Assembly (NCBI RefSeq): GCF_000799715.1
Contig: NZ_JUHG01000011.1
Coordinates: 372,001-436,000, forward strand
Direction: 5' to 3'
From: Martinezella rhizogenes
Lineage (GTDB): Bacteria; Pseudomonadota; Alphaproteobacteria; Rhizobiales; Rhizobiaceae
Length of the DNA stretch: 64,000 bases
The notes under the pieces were generated by a model, which was not told where the DNA came from, ran no database searches, and saw only the letters and a list, made by a program, of their open reading frames with translations. Position 1 is the first letter of the stretch; each line of letters starts with the position of its first letter. A program made the position numbers and the translations under genes. Of this stretch, positions 25,701 to 33,170 are shown piece after piece.

Positions 25701-26148
25701 CGACGCGGCCCTCGACGAGCGCCAGCGGATCGAGTTCCATGCTGACCGACGACATGGTCGACAGGTGCTTGCCGCTTTCCTGGTCAACCACATTGACGTC
25801 GTGCGCCTCAAGCGCCAGCCGCAGGCTCGGCGTGAAACGGACGACGGTCGAGCCGACCTCCGCCTTGTAGCGCGGCCCGATCGCCTGATCGAGTGCCGAC
25901 TGCGCCTTCTGCGATAGAGGCTCGTCGATGACGCCGCTCTCGATGGTGGCGATGACCGCGCCGACCGCGAGGATCAGGAAGGCGATGAAAACGAGGGTGA
26001 TTCGGCAGACATGCCAGACATGCGAGCGGTTGCGGCGGGCAGGCTCCGGCACATGCACGATCATGGGATCGTCGACCTGAGCGGAAGGCAAGTGGTCGAG
26101 CGAGACGAGATCCTTCTTGCGGAATATAATCTTTTCGCCTCGGATCAC
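22729..26148 (-). CDS. large AsmA/YhdP-like membrane-anchored protein
   Basis: This 1139-residue protein has one N-terminal transmembrane helix (ITLVFIAFLILAVGAVIATI, residues about 50-70) and a very long beta-rich periplasmic part made of repeated strands. C-terminal features typical of the AsmA/DUF3971 superfamily are VENGVVRGSQVGATFQG, GNMDLTGTFMPAYGLNRLF and VPIVGFILGNGSDRGLIG. Related proteins (YhdP, TamB, AsmA) form bridge-like conduits that move phospholipids between the membranes. This gene is a strong candidate for such a role, but that is inferred from family and length. It is divergent from bcp and occupies 3.4 kb with no break in frame. Confidence 0.85.
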   Translation of the reverse strand: MIRGEKIIFRKKDLVSLDHLPSAQVDDPMIVHVPEPARRNRSHVWHVCRITLVFIAFLILAVGAVIATIESGVIDEPLSQKAQSALDQAIGPRYKAEVGSTVVRFTPSLRLALEAHDVNVVDQESGKHLSTMSSVSMELDPLALVEGRVEVANVSAEGIGLDTSLLPQGDPVDLTALRVDALPQALNTAFDNLDFLERFVQRGGTNSVRISGFAVKLARQEGAPISLVVDNLTFERSGPTALHLYGEVAVNGSVATLDVVADQQTGGHSSSLTAKLANLDLKPLTMAYDQNGTPRQGLMSLAGMTVTAVRGGAGVDPKLSASVDIQPGTLYMDRDKQDLTQANINLAYDFTRQTLEIEQSKAQFVGTIVPFSGALIDLDRIDANAGKGFGIDFLIRGGTAASSISGEQPVSFDGQATGRFLAATKELQFENIGISTPLGALFGSLHMKLGDSSPEISFGGRADKLDTTAIKQLWPFWMASKPRVWVESNLFGGTVTNAVISVFIPAGRLREAAQTGKLQLGKDELHIAFDIDNTRLNVPGEIPPLRDTKAHFDLTGPTMRVDIARATSYFSSGRSVTLNNSNFSIPSAYDKPLMAQLDLAISGTGDSVGELLTYKPLEVLQRTEFKPENFNGKILAKVDATIGLLSDQKPPPPVWKANLELSNVDVLKPMNNRKITNVTGDIDADPRAVHLNAQAQIDGIPAQIDMVEPTDNKSPAKRSRVITATLTDAQRNSVIPGLNDIVDGPVKLELTRIDDDRQGVKVDLSKAALTVPWIGWSKGSGIPAVAQFEASGPDSQTALKNFVLKGDGFGVSGDLVVSKGGLTTANFSSVKLSALDDFALSVKHGKSGAYDISVSGNSADLRPVLARLKASSSGGNGGSTDDSSSATVRANIDKVIGFNDESIRNLKGVYSVSGGHIVAADFSGLTDSGEAVVSQMSKGGGSGTIRITSGDAGAVARFSDLYKHLKGGLLNLSLRSTGPDAWDGSLDIRSFAIIDEKKLSTIVSTPSGKNGQSLNSAVKQNIDTRSQSFERGFARLVFRNGALSVENGVVRGSQVGATFQGTVKDAKGNMDLTGTFMPAYGLNRLFAEVPIVGFILGNGSDRGLIGITFRVTGTIEKSSMQINPLSIIAPGVFRQIFEF

Positions 26149-26278
26149 TCCCGTGCGTCCCTTTCGTTTTTAGCAATTTTGTTGGTGACGCTGCGTCCGA
26201 TGTGGACGGCATACCGATGCAGTATATATGGCTGAAGCCCAGTGTCATCTAAAATACCGGCAAAAGAAAGGTTTTCCC

Positions 26279-26761
26279 GTGACCATAATCCCAGTGGTTG
26301 AATTAGCAATCGGCGACAAAGCCCCGGATTTCGATCTTCCGCGCGACGGCGGCGGCCGCATAAGGCTCGCCGACTATGCCGGCAAACCGCTGGTGATCTT
26401 CTTCTATCCCAAGGACAATACGTCCGCCTGCACCACCGAATCCATCGCCTTCACCGCGCTTGCGGCGGATTTCGAAAAGGCCGGCACATCGATCGTCGGC
26501 ATGTCGCCGGATTCGGTCAAGAGCCATGACAAGTTCGTAAAAAAATACGACCTGTCCGTTCCCCTTGCCGCAGATGAAGAGAAGACGGCGGCCGAGGCCT
26601 ACGGTGTCTGGCGGGAGAAGAGCATGTATGGCCGAACCTATATGGGCGTCGTTCGCTCGACCTTCCTGATCGCCGCCGACGGCCGAATCGCGCGTATCTG
26701 GGACAAGGTCAAGGTGGCAGGCCACGCCGAAGAAGTCCTCGCTGCCGTCAAGGAGCTTTGA
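26279..26761 (+). CDS. bcp: 1-Cys peroxiredoxin, Bcp/PrxQ type
   Basis: This 160-residue thiol peroxidase has the thioredoxin-like fold: IGDKAPDFDLPRDGGG, VIFFYPKDNTSACTTES with the peroxidatic cysteine, and GMSPDSVKSHDKFVKKY. From the GTG at 26279 this is the only cysteine in the protein. The resolving cysteine five residues later in E. coli Bcp is absent (CTTESI here), so an external thiol must reduce it. The GTG gives MTIIPVVELAIGD, with AAAGG upstream. An ATG at 26228 would add 17 poorly conserved residues. The stop overlaps the DUF455 start (TGATG). Confidence 0.9.
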   Translation: MTIIPVVELAIGDKAPDFDLPRDGGGRIRLADYAGKPLVIFFYPKDNTSACTTESIAFTALAADFEKAGTSIVGMSPDSVKSHDKFVKKYDLSVPLAADEEKTAAEAYGVWREKSMYGRTYMGVVRSTFLIAADGRIARIWDKVKVAGHAEEVLAAVKEL

Positions 26762-27603
26762 TGACGATGCCTGAATCGGCGGATATCGAGACGATCACGT
26801 CACTGCGCGGCGGCGCGATCGCCGCCATTCGTTCCGCCGATCTCGACCGCAAGACGACGCTAGCCCAGGAGACGGCCACCCGTTGGTTCGCACGCACCCT
26901 GTCGTTACGCTCGCCCCTCGATCCCCCGCTGGCCGATCGCCCCGGCCGGCCGGATAAACCGGAACTGGTGCCGCCGAAGCACATGAAAAAGCGCTCGCTG
27001 CATACACTGCAAGGCCGCATAGCTTTGCTGCATGCCATCGCTCATATCGAGCTCAATGCGGTCGACCTGGCGCTCGATATCGTCGCGCGGTTTGCCACTG
27101 GGCCGGTCCCGAATTCGTTTTTCGATGGCTGGATGCAGGTCGCATTCGAGGAGGCCAAGCATTTCAAGATGGTCCGCGCCCGCCTGCGCGACCTCGGCGC
27201 CGATTATGGTGACCTGCCCGCCCATGACGGCCTGTGGCAAGCGGCACATGCGACCCGTACCGATCTGACCGCCCGCCTCGCCGTTGTACCGCTCATTCTG
27301 GAGGCCCGCGGCCTTGACGTGACGCCGGCGCTACAGGCGAAGATGCGCGAGACCGGTGACATGGAAAGCGCCGCCGTGCTGGATGTCATCTATAACGACG
27401 AGAAGGGCCATGTGGCCGTTGGCGCCAAATGGTTCCGCTTCCTCTGCGCTCGGGAAAAGCGCGATCCCGCCCGCACATTTCAGGAGCTGGTGCGCTCCAA
27501 TTTCCGTGGTTCGCTAAAAGCGCCGTTCAATGACATCGCCCGCGCCGAGGCTGGCTTAACGCCCTCATTCTATCGCTCGCTTACATCCACAAGCAATGCA
27601 TAA
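26761..27603 (+). CDS. DUF455 ferritin-like diiron protein
   Basis: This 280-residue helical protein carries a complete ferritin-like ligand set: Glu97 (AHIELNA), Glu130/Glu131 with His134 (FEEAKHF), Glu181 (LEARGLD), and Glu214 with His217 (NDEKGHVAVG). That is two E(x)xxH motifs on a four-helix bundle, as needed for a diiron site. The family is named DUF455, and its reaction is not established. The ATG overlaps the bcp stop by one base, so the two proteins are made together. Peroxide removal plus a diiron centre suggests an oxidative-stress or oxygenation partnership, which is inference. The upstream bcp start region has no obvious Irr box. Confidence 0.87.
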   Translation: MTMPESADIETITSLRGGAIAAIRSADLDRKTTLAQETATRWFARTLSLRSPLDPPLADRPGRPDKPELVPPKHMKKRSLHTLQGRIALLHAIAHIELNAVDLALDIVARFATGPVPNSFFDGWMQVAFEEAKHFKMVRARLRDLGADYGDLPAHDGLWQAAHATRTDLTARLAVVPLILEARGLDVTPALQAKMRETGDMESAAVLDVIYNDEKGHVAVGAKWFRFLCAREKRDPARTFQELVRSNFRGSLKAPFNDIARAEAGLTPSFYRSLTSTSNA

Positions 27604-27658
27604 CATACTAAAATACAAGAGTTTTTCAATTTTCTAGTAGCGCAGCATAAAGCAATCA

Positions 27659-27717
27659 TTAACCATAAATCCGTCTACTTCCACAATGGATGCGAGAATG
27701 CATCGATTGGGAGATTC
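27659..27717 (+). promoter_or_regulatory. CtrA-like half-site and GANTC methylation site upstream of the M23 gene
   Basis: TTAACCAT at 27659-27666 is the 8-base CtrA half-site, and GATTC at 27713-27717 is a CcrM (GANTC) methylation target. Both lie in the 117 bp upstream of the M23 peptidase start. Cell-cycle control by CtrA and CcrM is established in Alphaproteobacteria. That these two sites act here is inferred. Confidence 0.45.
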
Positions 27718-27720
27718 TCG

Positions 27721-29064
27721 GTGACAACCAAGCCTCAGAACCGGGTTTTCGGCAAACAGAAGCGCTGTCACACCATCATCGTGGCGAGCGGCGACACAGT
27801 GCGCCACATGACCATCCGCCCTTGGATGGCAGCACTTGCCGTCTGTATCATCGGTATCTTCTCGATCGGCTATCTCCTGGCGACCTCCTACCTCGTGCTG
27901 CGCGACGACCTGATCGGCGCCACGATGGCCCGGCAGGCGCGGATGCAATATGATTATGAGGACCGTATTGCCGCATTGCGCGCCCAGGTCGACCGCGTCA
28001 CGTCTCGTCAGCTCCTCGATCAGCAGGTGGTCGAGAAAAAAGTCGACAAGCTGATGGAGCAGCAGCAGGCACTGTCGTCGCGCCACGGCAAGCTCGATGC
28101 GCTGCTCGACCGGGCCGAAAACTCCGGGCTGATGGATAAGAATGTCAATGCCGCGACCACAGGCAATCGCACCGATAAAGGCGACCACGCGGAATTGAAC
28201 GGCGGCCTGAAGGCAATCGAGACGGTTCTGTCGAGCGGCAAGCCCGCCGATGCTACGCCCGAGAATTCCACCCTCGCCTACGTTCCCGCCCCCGAAACCG
28301 TGGCCGACCGCGCCGACCGCGTCTTCTCCAGGGTGACTCTGTCGCTGAAGCATATCGAGCAGGACCAACTCACTCGCGTGCAGCGACTGACCACCGGCGC
28401 CGCCGATACCGCCGACAACATCCAGTCGATCATGCAGAATATCGGCATCAAGGTTCCCACCGTGACGGCAAGCATTGCCAGCAAGGACGGCGATGACGAC
28501 GAAGGCGTTGGCGGTCCCTATGTTGCGCCCGAAAACGTCGATCAGTTCGAACAATCCATGGCAGATCTCGATACGGCCCTGACGCGTCTGGAGGCGGTGC
28601 GCGGCGCAGCCGAGAGCCTGCCATTCCGAAATCCCGCGCCGGGCAAGCTGATCACCAGTCCCTTCGGCAATCGCAAGGATCCCTTCTTCGGCAAGCTAGC
28701 GCTGCACACCGGTACCGATTTCCATTTCAGCCCGGGCGAGAGGGTGAGGACGACGGCGCCAGGCAAGGTCGTTTCCGCCGGCTGGACGGGCGGTTATGGC
28801 AATATGGTGGAGATCGACCACGGCGATGGCATCTCGACTCGCTACGGCCATATGGAAGAGCTTCTGGTCAAGGCCGGCGATACAGTAAAGACCGGCGACG
28901 CCATTGGTCTCGCCGGCAGCACGGGACGCTCGACCGGTACTCATCTGCACTACGAAGTCCGCGAGAACGGCCGCCCGATCGACCCAATGTATTTCATCAA
29001 TGCCGGCATGAAGCTGGCAAGTTATATCAATGGGATCGGGACAATTTCAGCGCGGGAATTGTGA
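27721..29064 (+). CDS. M23 family metallopeptidase with coiled coil (cell-wall hydrolase)
   Basis: This 447-residue cell-envelope protein has a cytoplasmic head, one transmembrane helix (MAALAVCIIGIFSIGYLLATSY, residues about 36-57) and a coiled-coil region (DYEDRIAALRAQVDRV and KVDKLMEQQQALSS). The C-terminal LytM/M23 domain has its zinc motif in ALHTGTDFHFSPG (HxxxD) and the second histidine pair in GTHLHYEVRENG. The metal ligands are intact, so it should be an active endopeptidase on peptidoglycan cross-links. The gene starts with GTG 27721 after GGGAGA. A CtrA-like site and a GANTC site lie upstream, which fits a cell-cycle role. Confidence 0.9.
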   Translation: MTTKPQNRVFGKQKRCHTIIVASGDTVRHMTIRPWMAALAVCIIGIFSIGYLLATSYLVLRDDLIGATMARQARMQYDYEDRIAALRAQVDRVTSRQLLDQQVVEKKVDKLMEQQQALSSRHGKLDALLDRAENSGLMDKNVNAATTGNRTDKGDHAELNGGLKAIETVLSSGKPADATPENSTLAYVPAPETVADRADRVFSRVTLSLKHIEQDQLTRVQRLTTGAADTADNIQSIMQNIGIKVPTVTASIASKDGDDDEGVGGPYVAPENVDQFEQSMADLDTALTRLEAVRGAAESLPFRNPAPGKLITSPFGNRKDPFFGKLALHTGTDFHFSPGERVRTTAPGKVVSAGWTGGYGNMVEIDHGDGISTRYGHMEELLVKAGDTVKTGDAIGLAGSTGRSTGTHLHYEVRENGRPIDPMYFINAGMKLASYINGIGTISAREL

Positions 29065-29211
29065 CAAACGAGCAACAAAGATGGCGCTAATCTAAAAATT
29101 ACGTTATCAATGGCTTTCGAGCTTACCGAAGCGCCCGCTTTCCTTGACTTCGCGGGTATTTGGTTCTATGTCGCGCTGCATTGCGGCATGCTGGAGCGTG
29201 TCGACTCATGA

Positions 29212-30771
29212 GTGTTCGACCGAACCGGAACGGAAATAGTTTTCCCTTTGACAACATTTGCTGACCTTGGCTTGAGCCAAAAAGTCCTATCCGCTGTAAC
29301 AGACGCGGGCTACACCACGCCGACTCCGATCCAGGCCGGCGCCATTCCCCTTGCGCTGCAGCGCCGCGACATTTGCGGCATCGCCCAGACGGGCACCGGC
29401 AAGACCGCCTCCTTCGTTCTGCCGATGCTGACCATCCTTGAGAAGGGCCGCGCCCGCGCTCGCATGCCGCGCACGCTGATCCTCGAACCGACGCGCGAAC
29501 TCGCTGCGCAGGTCGCCGAGAATTTCGAAAAATATGGCAAGAATCACCGCCTGAACATCGCGCTGCTGATCGGCGGCGTGTCGTTCGAAGAGCAGGACCG
29601 CAAGCTGGAGCGCGGCGCCGATGTGCTGATCTGCACACCCGGCCGCCTGCTTGATCATTTCGAGCGTGGCAAGCTTCTGATGAGCGCCGTCGAAATCTTC
29701 GTCATCGACGAAGCCGACCGTATGCTCGATATGGGTTTCATCCCAGACATCGAGCGCATTGCCAAGCTTATCCCCTTTACCCGCCAGACGCTGTTCTTCT
29801 CGGCTACCATGCCTGCGGAAATCCAGAAGCTGGCCGACCGCTTCCTGCAGAACCCGGAACGCGTCGAAGTATCGGCGCCGGCCTCGACGGCGAAGACTGT
29901 TACCCAGCGTTTCGTCGCCTCGCATGGCAAGGATTACGAGAAGCGCGCCACTTTGCGCGATCTCATCCGCGCCCAGACCGACCTGAAGAACGCCATCATC
30001 TTCTGCAATCGCAAGGTAGATGTGGCCGACCTCTTCCGTTCGCTCGAACGCCATGGTTTCTCGGTTGGCGCATTGCATGGAGACATGGACCAGCGCTCGC
30101 GTACGACGATGTTGCAGAACTTCCGTGACGGCCAGATCCAGCTTCTGGTCGCTTCCGACGTCGCGGCACGCGGTCTCGACCTTCCCGATGTTGGCCACGT
30201 CTTCAATTTCGATGTTCCGATCCATTCGGAAGATTACGTCCACCGTATCGGCCGTACCGGCCGTGCCGGCCGCTCGGGTGCGGCATTCACCCTGGTGACC
30301 AAGCGTGATACCAAGCATATCGACGCGATCGAGAAGCTGATCGGTCAAGATGTCCAGTGGCTGAACGGCGACCTGTCAGCGCTGCCGCCGGCCGAAGAAG
30401 GTGGGGACGACACCCGTTCTCCTCGCCGCCGCGAGCCGAAAGGCAGAGGCCGCGAGCGTGATCGCAGCCCCAGAGGCCGGAATGCCTCGAGTCATAAATC
30501 TGATATCGACGTCACAGATAATGTCGTCGTTGAAGTGATCGAAGCAGCACCAGCAAAGGCCGAGAGCGTGAGAAACGAGCGCAAGTCTGAGAACAACAAC
30601 AACAAGTCCCACAACGGTTCTCGTAACACCAATCGGCCCCTCCCCGCTGCCAACGACGACAGTCGCGAACGTCGCAATCGTTACCGTGACCACGATGACG
30701 GCCCGACCCCGGTCGGCTTCGGCGACGACATCCCCGCTTTCATGCTGATCGTTGCCAGCGCCAAGGGCTAG
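29212..30771 (+). CDS. DEAD-box ATP-dependent RNA helicase
   Basis: This 519-residue helicase has the motifs in order: Q-motif GYTTPTPIQAGAIP, motif I AQTGTGKT, Ia PTRELA, II DEAD (VIDEADRMLD), III SAT, IV/V around AIIFCNRK and ASDVAARGLD, and VI HRIGRTGRAGR. After residue 395 the protein turns into a basic, Asn/Arg/Ser-rich tail (RRREPKGRGRERDRS, NNNNKSHNGS), typical of RhlE-type helicases acting on ribosomal RNA or mRNA decay. The tail ends VGFGDDIPAFMLIVASAKG. The start is uncertain: GTG 29212 gives the longest form, TTG 29248 gives (M)TTFADLGL as in relatives. It is followed by the NUDIX gene after 14 bp. Confidence 0.93.
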   Translation: MFDRTGTEIVFPLTTFADLGLSQKVLSAVTDAGYTTPTPIQAGAIPLALQRRDICGIAQTGTGKTASFVLPMLTILEKGRARARMPRTLILEPTRELAAQVAENFEKYGKNHRLNIALLIGGVSFEEQDRKLERGADVLICTPGRLLDHFERGKLLMSAVEIFVIDEADRMLDMGFIPDIERIAKLIPFTRQTLFFSATMPAEIQKLADRFLQNPERVEVSAPASTAKTVTQRFVASHGKDYEKRATLRDLIRAQTDLKNAIIFCNRKVDVADLFRSLERHGFSVGALHGDMDQRSRTTMLQNFRDGQIQLLVASDVAARGLDLPDVGHVFNFDVPIHSEDYVHRIGRTGRAGRSGAAFTLVTKRDTKHIDAIEKLIGQDVQWLNGDLSALPPAEEGGDDTRSPRRREPKGRGRERDRSPRGRNASSHKSDIDVTDNVVVEVIEAAPAKAESVRNERKSENNNNKSHNGSRNTNRPLPAANDDSRERRNRYRDHDDGPTPVGFGDDIPAFMLIVASAKG

Positions 30772-30785
30772 TAGGGTCTCTCGGC

Positions 30786-31205
30786 ATGGGGAAACCCGGC
30801 ATCGATTTCCCAGGATTAGGAACCGGTCTCGCAATTTTGCGGGATCGGAAATTGCTGCTCTATAAGCGCCTCAAGGCGCCGGAAGCTGGCTTCTGGAGCA
30901 TCGTCGGCGGCAAGGTCGACCATATGGAGCCTGCGGCAAACGCCGCTATCCGCGAGGCTGAAGAGGAAAGCGGCCTTTCCATCGGCAAAATCGATTATCT
31001 CTGCGCAACGGAAGTCATCAATGACGCGGACGAGCAGCACTGGATCTCGCTGATCTATGTCACCAAGGATTTTTCCGGCGAAGCAAGTCTGGTTGAGCCG
31101 GACAAGCTCTCCGATTTCGGCTGGTTCGGCCGCAACGAGCTGCCGCAGCCGTTATCGGCTTTTGCAGAAGCGACGATCGCTCATCTGAGCAAAGACGATT
31201 TCTAG
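30786..31205 (+). CDS. NUDIX hydrolase
   Basis: This 139-residue protein has a complete Nudix box, GKVDHMEPAANAAIREAEEES plus GL (residues about 42-64), matching GX5EX7REUXEEXGU with all catalytic glutamates. It hydrolyses a nucleoside-diphosphate-linked compound; the start IDFPGLGTGLAILRDRKLLLYKR resembles dNTP/ADP-sugar hydrolases. Which substrate is unknown. The gene starts 14 bp after the helicase stop, on the same strand, and is probably co-transcribed. It is convergent with the TfoX-domain gene. Confidence 0.88.
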   Translation: MGKPGIDFPGLGTGLAILRDRKLLLYKRLKAPEAGFWSIVGGKVDHMEPAANAAIREAEEESGLSIGKIDYLCATEVINDADEQHWISLIYVTKDFSGEASLVEPDKLSDFGWFGRNELPQPLSAFAEATIAHLSKDDF

Positions 31206-31211
31206 CTAGAA

Positions 31212-31532
31212 CTATTTATCCGCCCGCACCGCCGCCTGGTAGGCAAGCCTTACCCAGTGCGCCATGATATCCGGATCGTCGAAAGCATCGTCTGGGATCG
31301 ACCAATAGGGCATATTGACCGGTTTGCCCTTCTTGCCTTCATAGGCCCAACGCCTGGCGCCCGCCGCCTCGAAATCCGGGGCGCTGATTTCGTCGGCCTT
31401 CAGCAGCATCTCGCTATCCAGTTCGATGGCGAGGATGCGACCCATGTGGTAGATGCCCTTGCCGCCGAACATGCGCTTGATCGTCACCGGGCCAAGTGCC
31501 TGGAACATCTCTTCAATCTCGATATTATCCAT
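31212..31532 (-). CDS. TfoX N-terminal domain protein
   Basis: This 106-residue protein has the TfoX N-domain order: IEEMFQALGPVTIKRMFGGKGIY (quoted as FQALGPVTIKRMFGGKG), GRILAIELDSEMLLKADEIS, and PVNMPYWSIPDDAFDDPD. It lacks the C-terminal domain of the competence regulator TfoX/Sxy, so a competence role is unlikely. Short stand-alone members are common and of unknown function. It begins 4 bp after the molybdenum-cofactor fusion gene, as the last gene of the cox-type group, and this position may be fortuitous. Confidence 0.85.
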   Translation of the reverse strand: MDNIEIEEMFQALGPVTIKRMFGGKGIYHMGRILAIELDSEMLLKADEISAPDFEAAGARRWAYEGKKGKPVNMPYWSIPDDAFDDPDIMAHWVRLAYQAAVRADK

Positions 31533-31535
31533 TCC

Positions 31536-33170
31536 CTACCCCTTTAAAACACCGCCGGCGGCAAGCACGGCTTCGGGCGTATCGACATCGAGATGGGCGA
31601 CATCGCCGATATCCACATCGACGACGGCAAGCCCTGATGTTTCGATGATGTGCCGGGCGCCGACGTCGCCTTCGAGCCGCATCACTTCGTCAAAGACAGA
31701 GTGCGGCAGGATGACGGGATTACCGCGCTTGCCGCGCGACACGGCCCTGACGATCGCTTGAGCGTTTGTCTTGCGGAAGGCCGTGATCAACACCTTCAGG
31801 TCGTCGCTCGTAATGCCTGGCATATCGGCCAGCATAACCAGCACACCATCGGCACGTTGCGCGGCCGGCGTGCCGATGCCCGCGATCAGCGAGCTTGCCA
31901 TGCCGGAGGCGTAGTCCGGATTGTGCACCAGTTCTAGCGCCAAGCCAGCAAGCGCCTCTTCGATCTCCCCACGACGATGGCCGCTGACCGCAACGACGGA
32001 GGCGGCTCCGCTCGACAAAGCCGTCACGGCGGAACGACGCACCAGCGGTATACCATCGAACTCGGCCAGGAGCTTGTGCGCCCCACCCTCACCCATGCGG
32101 CTCGCCTTCCCGGCGGCAAGCAGAACGACGGCGACGGAAACCTGTACTTCTGGTTTTACGGCGATATCGCGCGGCCGTGGCCGCGATTGTATTTCCATCA
32201 GAAGACCTCCGACGCCCATGCCGCTGATCTCCCGCGGCGTCGGCTGTTCGCCGGCGAGGATGCGGTCCAGCACCCAGTCGAAACCATTCTCCTTCGGGCT
32301 GCGAGCGCAGCCGGGAGCGCCGACAACATAGACGTCACCGACCTTGCCGAGCACCAGCAGATTGCCGGGATCGACCGGCATGCCGACCTGAATGACGTCG
32401 CCGCCGGCAAGCCTGATCGCTTCCGGAATGACATCGCCGGCGTCGATGACGGCGGATGCGCCGAAAACGATAATTAGCTTCGGCGGTCCGTCCGTCGCCC
32501 GAAGCGCCGCACCAATCGCTTCCGCGACCGCAGGCGCACGATGCGCCACACGCTTTTCCCGCGCCAGTGTACTGCCGGCGAGCTGCAGCCGTTGCGACAG
32601 AATGCGAGCCGTCTTGTCCATGACGGAGGTCTTCAGCGACGGCAGTTCGGTGGCGACCAGCGATATCGCATGCGGCAGGAACGGCTTGACCTCGAACGCC
32701 GTCATCCGCCGCAGGATATCGACACCGGCCGCAATCTTCGTGCCGGAGACCGCGAGCGGTATGATCTTGAAGGTCGCAACCATGTCGCCACGGCGCACCG
32801 GGACATGATCGGCAAGACAGGCAAGCGTAATCGCCGGATCGACGCTGTTCAGCTGGTCGACGACAGCGCGGTTCGCGATGAACAGGCCGTCGACCGCGCT
32901 ATGAATGTTGACGCGCCCCGTGGCCGCTTCGGAAAACGTCAGATGATCCGGCGCGATTGCCCGTGCCAACCGCTCCGCAGCCTCGTCCTCCATCAAATCG
33001 CCCGGTTCAATCCGCGCGGCAATGACGCGATCGATCCCGGCAGCGGCAAGGCGATGAATATCTGCCGGCTCAAGGACATGCCCCTTGGCAAAGCTGCCAT
33101 CGGGCAAACGAACGGAATGTGCCAGGACCGCACCCTCCGCCTCCCTCGTCGAAAAATCGCCGAAGATCAT
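31536..33170 (-). CDS. MoeA/MoaB-like molybdopterin-binding domain fused to MobA-like nucleotidyltransferase
   Basis: This 544-residue fusion has an N-terminal half (about 1-340) carrying molybdopterin-binding features (ILRRMTAFEVKPFLPHAISLV, IIVFGASAVIDAGDVIPEAI, VDPGNLLVLGKVGDVYVVGAPGCARSPKENG). Its C-terminal half is a MobA/MocA-like transferase with the NTP loop VVLLAAGKASRMGEGGAHKLLAEF and the metal region VLVMLADMPGITSDDLK. The fusion joins cofactor insertion and CTP- or GTP-dependent cofactor maturation, used for xanthine-oxidase-family enzymes. The start overlaps the XdhC stop by four bases (ATGA). It is named from domains, not from a tested activity. Confidence 0.88.
   Translation of the reverse strand: MIFGDFSTREAEGAVLAHSVRLPDGSFAKGHVLEPADIHRLAAAGIDRVIAARIEPGDLMEDEAAERLARAIAPDHLTFSEAATGRVNIHSAVDGLFIANRAVVDQLNSVDPAITLACLADHVPVRRGDMVATFKIIPLAVSGTKIAAGVDILRRMTAFEVKPFLPHAISLVATELPSLKTSVMDKTARILSQRLQLAGSTLAREKRVAHRAPAVAEAIGAALRATDGPPKLIIVFGASAVIDAGDVIPEAIRLAGGDVIQVGMPVDPGNLLVLGKVGDVYVVGAPGCARSPKENGFDWVLDRILAGEQPTPREISGMGVGGLLMEIQSRPRPRDIAVKPEVQVSVAVVLLAAGKASRMGEGGAHKLLAEFDGIPLVRRSAVTALSSGAASVVAVSGHRRGEIEEALAGLALELVHNPDYASGMASSLIAGIGTPAAQRADGVLVMLADMPGITSDDLKVLITAFRKTNAQAIVRAVSRGKRGNPVILPHSVFDEVMRLEGDVGARHIIETSGLAVVDVDIGDVAHLDVDTPEAVLAAGGVLKG

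Noticed and set aside
24496..25917. A 473-codon open frame on the plus strand
   Set aside because: It is wholly antisense to the AsmA-like gene, without ribosome site or recognisable motifs.
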